A program made the translations under genes and the position numbers. Under the pieces are notes generated by a model. That model was not told the DNA's origin and searched no databases. It saw nothing but the letters and a program-made list of their open reading frames with translations. Shown here piece by piece: positions 1-5,231 of a stretch of 10,843 nt of DNA. Source of the DNA: an uncultured Verrucomicrobiales bacterium (GTDB lineage: Bacteria > Verrucomicrobiota > Verrucomicrobiia > Verrucomicrobiales > DEV007); assembly GCA_937893785.1 (NCBI GenBank), contig CALCSP010000770.1, positions 1-10,843 on the forward strand, written 5' to 3'. Numbering within the stretch: position 1 is the first letter of the stretch; each line of letters starts with the position of its first letter.

Positions 1-424
1 CCACCTCCGTTTCACCAATCCGCGGTTCCGATTTATAATTGGCTATCACCACGGTATCCTGCGCTGGCAAGTGCTCGAGAACTAGTCCGAGATTAGCCGT
101 GAAGACAAGATCTTGGAGCCCGCAGTCATGAGGAACCGGCAGTAGTTGCACAAAAGCCCTTGAAGAAAGGAACTGATAAAGTGCCTGAAACTGACGGAAT
201 GCTTTATTTCGCTCAATGGTTCGCCCCTCCTCTGAGAGATCCATCATCCAGATATTGTTGGGTTGCCCGGTATCAAACGAAAACGGCGGACACATGAGAA
301 AAGCAGGCACTTCAAGGTGACTGAAATTCCATGTCTCTGATGAGGTTGACTTAAATGCCTTCGGACTTTGAACAACTGCCTTCGGAGCATGCTTGCGGGC
401 TTTGATTCGACTATCTGTACTCAT
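1..424 (-). CDS. Amidinotransferase / dimethylarginine dimethylaminohydrolase-like protein (5' part only)
   Basis: This reading frame starts at the ATG at 424-422 and is open to the left edge, giving 141 codons of N-terminal sequence. After about 35 basic, Ser-rich residues it shows the opening of the guanidino-group-modifying fold: FLMCPPFSF at about residues 42-50, then an NNIWM segment, and GLQDLVFTANLGLVL at about 102-116. The Asp of that block corresponds to the guanidinium-binding Asp of the superfamily (normally GxPDxVFTAN). RIGETE near the edge matches the next conserved block. Members hydrolyse or transfer the guanidino group of arginine or methylarginine. The catalytic His and Cys lie in the missing part, so hydrolase and transferase cannot be told apart. 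The ATG overlaps the stop of the upstream decarboxylase gene (ATGA), so the two are probably translationally coupled. The superfamily call is firm; the exact substrate is unknown. Confidence 0.8.
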   Translation of the reverse strand, partial: MSTDSRIKARKHAPKAVVQSPKAFKSTSSETWNFSHLEVPAFLMCPPFSFDTGQPNNIWMMDLSEEGRTIERNKAFRQFQALYQFLSSRAFVQLLPVPHDCGLQDLVFTANLGLVLEHLPAQDTVVIANYKSEPRIGETEV

Positions 425-1152
425 TGTGATTGGCATTTCTTGATTTTTAATAGTGGATCCACGCCTGCCTCGACATGCATCCCCTCCTCCCAGACAAAAT
501 CGAATTCAAAGTCCCCTCCTAGGGGCACAATAAGATCAACCTGCGATCCATACCGAATTTGGGAAAACCTTTCATTCTGTTGATACGGCCGGTGCTGATT
601 GAGATCAAAAGGTGTAATACAATCGACGTCATAATCGGCAATCTGGAGAATGTAATAATTCAGCTTTAGCTCCCAGGATTCTACCTTGCTCAATACGCGC
701 TGATTACCACAAAGATAATCTGCAGAATCATGGTCAATGGTGAGGTCATCAACTAGCGCATTTTCCATTGCAAGCATAGGTCGATTGAAGGTGTCGATCG
801 ACTCCAGTTCACGATAGCTAAGCACTCCTGGGTATGGTACACGGTTTACGTGCACATCATAGAAGGTCATGAATATACCTATTACTAAGCTCTCCTCTGC
901 GGCATACTCCGGCTCGCGCATTGCCTCGCGCAAAGTGTAATTCTTGCCCTTGATTTCAATCACCGGGTCAGACTGCCTTACCTTCCTCTGGTAAATGATC
1001 ACACCGTCTGCAGGGGCAAAAAAATAATCACTATCCGAGTAAATGGAACGCATCGGATCACGAAAAAAGTAACGTTCAGAAAGCCAACGGACCGACTGGT
1101 CCCTGACCTCATTAACTTCCTCGTTCACCCAATCTTCTAATTTTTTGGCCAC
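421..1152 (-). CDS. Phosphatidylserine decarboxylase family protein, short pyruvoyl type
   Basis: The 243-aa product has the three signatures of pyruvoyl-dependent phosphatidylserine decarboxylases: PADG with Asp49, FYDVHVNR with His101, and a self-cleavage site YGSQVD with Gly202-Ser203. The family cleaves itself at the Gly-Ser bond and turns the Ser into the pyruvoyl cofactor. Here that would give a beta chain of about 202 and an alpha chain of about 41 residues. The family normally makes phosphatidylethanolamine from phosphatidylserine at the membrane. Gly-Ser-x-Val-Asp resembles the short bacterial/archaeal type rather than the LGST type of E. coli. No clear transmembrane helix is visible. 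The start is GTG at 1152-1150; no in-frame ATG lies in the roughly 40 bases upstream, and no Shine-Dalgarno is evident. The stop overlaps the start of the amidinotransferase gene. The lipid substrate could differ from phosphatidylserine, since no pssA is in the window. Confidence 0.85.
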   Translation of the reverse strand: MAKKLEDWVNEEVNEVRDQSVRWLSERYFFRDPMRSIYSDSDYFFAPADGVIIYQRKVRQSDPVIEIKGKNYTLREAMREPEYAAEESLVIGIFMTFYDVHVNRVPYPGVLSYRELESIDTFNRPMLAMENALVDDLTIDHDSADYLCGNQRVLSKVESWELKLNYYILQIADYDVDCITPFDLNQHRPYQQNERFSQIRYGSQVDLIVPLGGDFEFDFVWEEGMHVEAGVDPLLKIKKCQSQ

Positions 1153-1237
1153 AACAGCTATCTTCAGTTCAAGATTATCTACATTACTAAAATATTAAGG
1201 ATTAATCAACTCATTTTTTATAAAATTCTCATTTATG

Positions 1238-1254
1238 GGGCTCAACGGGCTCAA
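1238..1254. repeat. Short tandem repeat GGGCTCAA x2
   Basis: GGGCTCAA occurs twice with a 9-base period, about 85-100 bases upstream of the decarboxylase GTG. One helical turn of DNA is about 10.5 bases, so the copies would sit on roughly the same face. It could be an activator half-site pair or chance; nothing else supports a role. Confidence 0.3.
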
Positions 1255-1376
1255 TTTTGTGAAAACACGCTCCTGTTTTTTAAAAAAACGGACTTCAAAT
1301 CATTTAAATGAATGAACCCAGATAATTCACCAACCCTTATTAACTTGAAAAATCGCGAGCATCAATGATCCCAATC

Positions 1377-1396
1377 CGAGATCTATCCAGAGCTCG
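1377..1396. terminator. Possible weak hairpin downstream of mtfA
   Basis: CGAGATCT (1377-1384) can pair with AGAGCTCG (1389-1396) across a 4-base loop, with one mismatch. It lies about 43 bases beyond the mtfA stop in the direction of mtfA transcription. No T-run follows on the minus strand, so it is not a canonical intrinsic terminator; it may be a 3'-end stabilising hairpin or chance. Confidence 0.2.
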
Positions 1397-1438
1397 AAAA
1401 GCCTTTTGGCAATCTGATCTCGACGTTAAGCATCTCGC

Positions 1439-2305
1439 TCACCCCCACTGCAGCGGGTCAAGCCCATAGAACAATTGAAGCTTTTCGTAAACCTTAGGGT
1501 ATCGCTCTGAGAGCTTTTTGGGTTTCTCGAAAAATGTCTCGGTGGCAACCGCAAAAAATTCCGCCGGATTTGTCGCACCATATTCATCAATGACGAGTCT
1601 CTTCCCAGCTTTCATATATTTACCGTGCAATTGATACGCGTCACGAAAAACACCAGCCCACTTTATCCGTTCCTCTCTTGAAAAAAGAGCCGGCGCTCCG
1701 TCCGCATTCCCATCACATTGGTCCAGTTGATGGGCAAACTCATGAATAACGAGGTTTCTGCCATCATTGGAGGTCACCGGTCCACTCAACACATGAGCCC
1801 AGGAAAGAACAACAGATCCCGTGCTCCATGATTCACCAAGGCGCCGAGTTTTTTTTCTAACCAGTCCACTCCGAGTCCCTGAATCATTAACATCATAGGC
1901 ATTTGGATAAAGCAAAACCGACTGCATTGAATCAAAAACGCCAAACTTACCGTTTAAGAGGAGTATACATGCTTGCCCCGCAACAGTGACTAGCATTTCA
2001 TCTGTCAGTGCACCTAGCCCTCCACATGCTTCAAAGCTCTTTTCCTCCACAAAAGCGTTCACATACCCCCCAAGTCGGCATTGCACATCATCAGGCATTT
2101 TACCATACAGCGGAAAGTTCTTCTCAAGGATCCTTTGCCATTCGGCATCAAGCGCTGAATTGAGTAGTGTCTCTCTTCGACGCTTGAAGCGATTACGACG
2201 GCGAAACATGGCCAAGCCGACTATCACAATCAACAACAGGCCGGCACAGAGCAAATATAACATAAGCTTGATGCTTATCGGTCCGACTTCACCAACGAAT
2301 TCCAT
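1439..2305 (-). CDS. mtfA: MtfA-like M90 zinc peptidase with N-terminal membrane anchor
   Basis: The 288-aa product carries the gluzincin motif HEFAHQLD, with His188, Glu189 and His192, and about 60 residues later NPAEFFAVATETFFE. Glu249 there is the likely third zinc ligand; in E. coli MtfA two His and a downstream Glu bind zinc. The segment ALLxP-like LLYPNAY and the C-terminal YPKVYEKLQLFYGLDP also fit the family (DUF980/M90). E. coli MtfA is a cytosolic peptidase of about 265 aa that binds the repressor Mlc and so affects glucose PTS genes. Unlike it, this protein starts with a hydrophobic helix at about residues 11-34 followed by an Arg/Lys-rich stretch (35-44), which predicts an inner-membrane anchor with the peptidase in the cytosol. 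The ATG at 2305-2303 has no Shine-Dalgarno. Mlc binding cannot be inferred for this organism. Confidence 0.88.
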   Translation of the reverse strand: MEFVGEVGPISIKLMLYLLCAGLLLIVIVGLAMFRRRNRFKRRRETLLNSALDAEWQRILEKNFPLYGKMPDDVQCRLGGYVNAFVEEKSFEACGGLGALTDEMLVTVAGQACILLLNGKFGVFDSMQSVLLYPNAYDVNDSGTRSGLVRKKTRRLGESWSTGSVVLSWAHVLSGPVTSNDGRNLVIHEFAHQLDQCDGNADGAPALFSREERIKWAGVFRDAYQLHGKYMKAGKRLVIDEYGATNPAEFFAVATETFFEKPKKLSERYPKVYEKLQLFYGLDPLQWG

Positions 2306-2313
2306 TACATGCA

Positions 2314-2342
2314 GTTAAACAGCAAGCCCCAAGAAAAAGCAA
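2314..2342 (-). promoter_or_regulatory. Candidate promoter for mtfA
   Basis: On the minus strand TTGCTT (2342-2337) and TTTAAC (2319-2314) are separated by 17 bases. They match sigma-70 hexamers at 3 and 4 of 6 positions. The -10 box ends only 8 bases before the ATG, so the predicted transcript would be nearly leaderless. Weak on its own; it gains some support from the same layout at htpG. Confidence 0.3.
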
Positions 2343-2403
2343 TGGCATCTTTAAACTACATGCACGGATGGAATAGGTTCTTGCCCCCAACAAAAAACCG
2401 TGT

Positions 2404-2412
2404 TGATATTAT
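2404..2412 (+). promoter_or_regulatory. Candidate extended -10 promoter for the lipase gene
   Basis: TGATATTAT is an extended -10 element (TG-N-TATTAT, 5 of 6 matches in the hexamer). It ends 18 bases before the lipase ATG, predicting a leader of roughly 10-12 bases. No good -35 hexamer sits at the usual distance; TTGCCC at 2381-2386 is 20 bases away. This assignment is tentative. Confidence 0.35.
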
Positions 2413-2430
2413 CCCCTAGATTGCCCGCCA

Positions 2431-3273
2431 ATGGCAGACGATTCAACCAATGCACTATTCCCACTTTGCGGCAGGGACAACGGGTTTTCTACCGGCAATG
2501 CATTGGCATGTGCCATGGCATCACAGGTTTGCTATCTAGCTCCTGAAATGATTCCCGGCATAGTGCTCGACCAATGGAATTTTTCCGATTATCGCAGGCT
2601 GCAAAGCGAGCACATTCAGGGGTTTATCGCCACCAGTGAACGTTATACGCTTCTATCTTTTCGTGGAAGTGAAGCAGATATGACCAACTGGCAAGAAAAT
2701 CTGGACACGGGATTTGTCCCTGGTCCTTTCAATGAGGGTGAACGCATTCACCGTGGATTCGCAATGGGTTTGCAGCAGCTGCTACCCGAAATACAATCAC
2801 GTCTAAGCAACTTACATTACAATGGAGCTCCCCTTTTCCTGACAGGGCACAGTCTGGGCGCTGCTCTTGCCACATTAACTGCCTCTGCTTTTTATGAGCG
2901 ACAAGTTCCAGTCCACGCCGTTTACGGGTTCGGCTCACCACGGGTTGGGTGCCGGCATTTCAGAAACTCATATAATCGGAGAGATCAGGGACGTACATTT
3001 CGGGTCGTCAATCAGCATGATCTCATTGCTCGCATCCCTCCTCGTATCATGCGCTATCGCCACGTGGGATTATTGCGCTACCTTGACAACCAGAACACGG
3101 TCCATGAAGACCCTAATTTCTGGAAGCGCCTTCGACTTTACGTCAACCCGAAAGGACGTCACCCGAGCGAATATATCAACGCAATTCTTGAACGCTTTCC
3201 TGGTGCAATTGAAGATCACAGGATCGAAAATTACCTAGACAAGCTCCAAAGAATTCACTCCTACTCATGCTGA
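2431..3273 (+). CDS. Class 3 lipase (alpha/beta hydrolase)
   Basis: The 280-aa product has the lipase elbow TGHSLGAALATL with nucleophile Ser141. YGFGSPRVG follows at about 165-173, then NQHDLIARIPP with Asp197, and a C-terminal DHRIENYLDKL with His263. These are the Ser-Asp-His triad and flanking blocks of the fungal-type triacylglycerol lipase family (Lipase_3). The FRGSE strand at 78-82 is the usual oxyanion-side element. Such enzymes hydrolyse acyl esters of glycerolipids; the real substrate cannot be read from the sequence. No signal peptide or membrane helix is visible, so the protein is probably cytosolic unless it leaves by a signal-independent route. The start is ATG at 2431 with no Shine-Dalgarno. 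The gene stands alone, divergent from mtfA and convergent with yaaA. Confidence 0.88.
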   Translation: MADDSTNALFPLCGRDNGFSTGNALACAMASQVCYLAPEMIPGIVLDQWNFSDYRRLQSEHIQGFIATSERYTLLSFRGSEADMTNWQENLDTGFVPGPFNEGERIHRGFAMGLQQLLPEIQSRLSNLHYNGAPLFLTGHSLGAALATLTASAFYERQVPVHAVYGFGSPRVGCRHFRNSYNRRDQGRTFRVVNQHDLIARIPPRIMRYRHVGLLRYLDNQNTVHEDPNFWKRLRLYVNPKGRHPSEYINAILERFPGAIEDHRIENYLDKLQRIHSYSC

Positions 3274-3291
3274 ATCCTTTAAACAGGATTC
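3272..3291. terminator. Perfect inverted repeat at the convergent lipase/yaaA ends
   Basis: GAATCCT (3272-3278) and AGGATTC (3285-3291) are perfectly complementary around the 6-base loop TTAAAC. The repeat overlaps the lipase stop codon and the last codons and stop of yaaA, so it can form in both transcripts. Neither strand has a T-run after it. It may be a bidirectional transcription or decay barrier rather than a classical intrinsic terminator. Confidence 0.4.
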
Positions 3292-4055
3292 TTCCTGAGA
3301 AAAAGAGGTGAACCGTCTCTGGATCCGCTCCCGTCATAGCGGTAGCCTGCAAGGTCAAAATTCTGTAAATCACTTGGTTGCCGCAAACGGTTCCTGATAA
3401 TAAAATCCGCCATAAGACCACGCGCCTTCTTGGCATAAAAGCTGATAATTTTATATTTCCCGTTCTTGAAATCTTTGAAAACCGGTGAGATAACCTCAAC
3501 ATCAAGTGCCGCAGGCTTAACCGAATTAAAGTATTCATTCGATGCGAGATTCACGAGAAACTTGCTCCGAGTTGATGCACTCAATTCATTTAGCGCATCT
3601 GTTATCCTACTCCCCCAAAAAGAATAAAGGTTTTCCCCACGCTTGGTTTTCAGTGACGTCCCCATCTCTAGACGGTAAGGCTGTATGAGATCTAGAGGAC
3701 GTAGTATCCCATAAAGTCCACTAAGAATTCTCAGGCTTTTCTGCGCAAAGCTAAAATCAGTGCTCTTCCAAGATGCAAAGTCAAAGCCCGTGTACACGTC
3801 CCCCTTGAAAGCCAAGAGGGCTTGCTTCGAATTATCAAGCGTAAAGGGAGTTGTCCAATCTTTGAAGCGACGCTGGTTCAGTTCAGCGAGCTTGTCACTT
3901 ATACCCATAAGACTTTTAAGCTCCGCATTGGTCAATTTGCCCAGTTTACTGACCAGAATCTCAGACTCTTTGAGGAGGTCCGGCAAAGAAAATTTTTCTG
4001 TCAGGCACTGTTCCCCGAAATCGAGGGTCTTGGCGGGAGAAATTACAATCGTCAT
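3279..4055 (-). CDS. yaaA: YaaA family peroxide-stress protein (DUF328)
   Basis: The 258-aa product begins MTIVISPAKTLDF, the hallmark start of YaaA. It continues with SDKLAELNQRRF, FKGDVYTGFD, LSGLYGILRPLDLIQPYRLEMG, and a C-terminal FYAKKARGLMADFIIRNR block. These match the family along its whole length (E. coli YaaA is 258 aa). YaaA limits damage during hydrogen peroxide stress by lowering unincorporated iron, and it binds DNA through a helix-hairpin-helix-like region. The ATG at 4055-4053 was chosen over a TTG three codons upstream because MTIVISPAKT is the conserved N-terminus. No Shine-Dalgarno is visible. The gene is divergent from the WXG/FtsK operon and shares a 148-base control region with it. 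I see no OxyR-type site with confidence. Confidence 0.92.
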   Translation of the reverse strand: MTIVISPAKTLDFGEQCLTEKFSLPDLLKESEILVSKLGKLTNAELKSLMGISDKLAELNQRRFKDWTTPFTLDNSKQALLAFKGDVYTGFDFASWKSTDFSFAQKSLRILSGLYGILRPLDLIQPYRLEMGTSLKTKRGENLYSFWGSRITDALNELSASTRSKFLVNLASNEYFNSVKPAALDVEVISPVFKDFKNGKYKIISFYAKKARGLMADFIIRNRLRQPSDLQNFDLAGYRYDGSGSRDGSPLFLRKNPV

Positions 4056-4114
4056 TAAAGCCAAGGAAATACGCCTAATTCAGGTTGATCCGCAACATCG
4101 CGATCTCTCATAAG

Positions 4115-4178
4115 TGAATAATCATTCAATTTACTGGTATTTTGCCTGAATAATCTGGAAAGGATGTGATAGATATCA
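4115..4178. promoter_or_regulatory. Operator-like dyads and a direct repeat in the yaaA / WXG-operon divergent region
   Basis: TGAATAATCATTCA (4115-4128) is a near-perfect dyad, with half sites TGAATAA and TGAATGA. TGATAGATATCA (4167-4178) is a second dyad with one mismatch. TGAATAATC is also repeated directly at 4115-4123 and 4147-4155, a 32-base offset close to three helical turns. The region must hold the promoters of yaaA and the operon, though I could not pick a convincing -35/-10 pair for either. AT-rich DNA yields such short dyads by chance, so regulator binding is a guess. Confidence 0.3.
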
Positions 4179-4203
4179 TTCCCCAATAATACATTATTTG
4201 ATT

Positions 4204-4476
4204 ATGGCACAAGCAATCATGGATCCTGAGGAGGTCCGCCGCTTCGCAGAAGAATTGAAACGCTTCAACGAAGAATTAGCAACTCGGACAGCCTCCCTCC
4301 ACGCCCGCTTTGCGGCGCTTAGTAATACCTGGCAGGATCAGGAGCAAGTGAAGTTTGCCGAGGAATTTGACGTAATGATGAAGTCAATGCGCAAATTTGT
4401 GGAAATCTCAAATGCGCACGGACCATTCCTTCTCAGGAAGGCCAGACGTATTGAAGAATATCTCGACCAGCGTTAA
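4204..4476 (+). CDS. WXG100-like small helical protein
   Basis: The 90-aa product is predicted all-helical: one helix at about 7-38, a turn holding TWQDQ (Trp43, Asp45), and a second helix at about 46-88. That is the size and hairpin layout of WXG100/ESAT-6 proteins, with WQD in place of Trp-x-Gly. Trp43-x-Asp45 is followed by Phe51, Glu53 and Phe55, a spacing repeated in the 70-aa protein of the same operon. WXG100 proteins are partners or substrates of EccC/EssC motors in type VII secretion. I see no C-terminal YxxxD/E export signal, so a structural or adaptor role is as likely as export. The ATG at 4204 was preferred to TTG at 4198; no Shine-Dalgarno precedes either. It is the first gene of a four-gene operon, followed after 6 bases by the coiled-coil gene. 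Confidence 0.75.
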   Translation: MAQAIMDPEEVRRFAEELKRFNEELATRTASLHARFAALSNTWQDQEQVKFAEEFDVMMKSMRKFVEISNAHGPFLLRKARRIEEYLDQR

Positions 4477-4482
4477 CAACAA

Positions 4483-5019
4483 ATGGCAGATCAGGCCAAA
4501 GTAGCTTCAATCGACGCAATCGACTCACTACGTGTCAGTGTTGCTCTATTTATGGAACGCGCTGCAAAATCTCTAGACGAAGTTGGTGATGCTGTTCGCC
4601 GTACAAGAACCTGGTTGAATGACGAACAGCGAACATATTGGCTAACTGAAAAGCGCAAAAGAGAAAAGAAACTCGAGCAAGCTGAGCAGGAACTTTACAG
4701 CTCAAGACTTTCGACTTTGCAAACCACGAATGCCGAAGCTCAAATGCATGTTCGCCGTGCACGCCATGCTCTTGAGGAAGCTGAACAAAAGCTTAGGGTG
4801 CTCAAGAAATGGGCGCGTGATTACGACAGCGTTGTGGAGCCTCTTGCTAGGCGTCTCGATACTTTGCGCGATCTAGTGATGACAAAATACCCAAAGGCAA
4901 CTGTCCAACTTTCCCAAATGATCGATACTCTGGAAAAATATACTGAAGTCAGTTCCTCCACGACTTCGCCACTACTACAGAAACCGCAGAAGGAACCGAA
5001 CCCACCTACCACCTCGTAA
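4483..5019 (+). CDS. Charged coiled-coil protein of the WXG/FtsK operon
   Basis: The 178-aa product has no named function that I know. A helix at about 10-42 leads to TWLNDEQRTYW (Trp44, Asn46, Tyr52, Trp53). A long Lys/Glu/Arg-rich coiled coil follows at about 54-112, then more helix to about 153, and a Ser/Thr/Pro-rich, probably disordered tail (155-178). Trp44, the Asn two residues on and the aromatic at +8 echo the WXG-like pattern of its two small neighbours, so it may be a lengthened member of the same helical-hairpin class. There is no signal peptide or membrane helix. Its TAA stop shares one base with the next ATG (TAATG), which points to coupled translation and roughly matched production. 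A scaffold or adaptor for the FtsK-like motor is a reasonable inference, not a demonstrated role. Confidence 0.7.
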   Translation: MADQAKVASIDAIDSLRVSVALFMERAAKSLDEVGDAVRRTRTWLNDEQRTYWLTEKRKREKKLEQAEQELYSSRLSTLQTTNAEAQMHVRRARHALEEAEQKLRVLKKWARDYDSVVEPLARRLDTLRDLVMTKYPKATVQLSQMIDTLEKYTEVSSSTTSPLLQKPQKEPNPPTTS

Positions 5020-5231
5020 TGTCAGTAAAGTCTAGCAGAGGTTCCCTCATGAAAGCCGTTCGTGACCTGAACACGAGCTGGCAACAAACCCATGGCTACT
5101 GGACGGATACCAAAGCAGCTGAATTTCAGGAAAAATACATTTCCCCCCTACCTGATGCCGTGAACTCTGCGTCCAGCATTATTGAGGATCTGGATAAAAT
5201 TCTCAACAAGATCAGGCGCGATTGTGAATAA
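5019..5231 (+). CDS. Second small WXG-like helical protein
   Basis: The 70-aa product reads as two helices with YWTDT between them (Trp28, Asp30). Phe36, Glu38 and Tyr40 follow, giving Trp-x-Asp-x5-Phe-x-Glu-x-aromatic exactly as in the 90-aa first gene. It lacks most of the first helix of a full WXG100 protein, so it is a short relative or a distinct family that converged on the same hairpin. The tail ends in RRDCE; I see no type VII export motif. The start ATG overlaps the previous stop (TAATG), and its own stop lies inside the first codons of the ATPase gene, so it is held between two coupled junctions. It probably forms a complex with one or more operon partners; this is inferred from context. 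Confidence 0.72.
   Translation: MSVKSSRGSLMKAVRDLNTSWQQTHGYWTDTKAAEFQEKYISPLPDAVNSASSIIEDLDKILNKIRRDCE

Larger units (their letters stand above)
1153..1438. other. AT-rich intergenic region without a gene
   Basis: These 286 bases lie between two minus-strand genes. I find no convincing ORF or structural RNA. The half next to the decarboxylase start is strongly AT-rich and presumably holds its promoter, but no hexamer pair with good spacing stands out. An 8-base direct repeat (GGGCTCAA at 1238-1245 and 1247-1254) and a T6A7 tract at about 1276-1288 are the only visible structures besides the hairpin listed separately. Confidence 0.5.

Noticed and set aside
1276..1288. T6A7 tract as a bidirectional terminator
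   Set aside because: The tract is self-complementary with no loop and no GC stem, so it would not form a stable hairpin; it is more likely just AT-rich spacer.
1986..2318. 110-codon plus-strand open frame opposite mtfA
   Set aside because: It is the antisense shadow of mtfA, with Ser/Arg-rich low-information sequence.
3176..3538. 120-codon minus-strand open frame spanning the ends of the lipase and yaaA genes
   Set aside because: It runs across two well-supported genes in another frame, is rich in Arg/Leu/Ser without domain features, and has no independent support.
3760..4113. 117-codon plus-strand open frame opposite yaaA
   Set aside because: It is antisense to the conserved N-terminal half of yaaA and matches no known family pattern.
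5182..5226. TTG at 5182 as the start of the ATPase
   Set aside because: It would overlap the upstream gene by 50 bases and add 14 residues. The GTG at 5224 gives an 8-base overlap like the other coupled junctions. The GTG itself is an inference and not proven.
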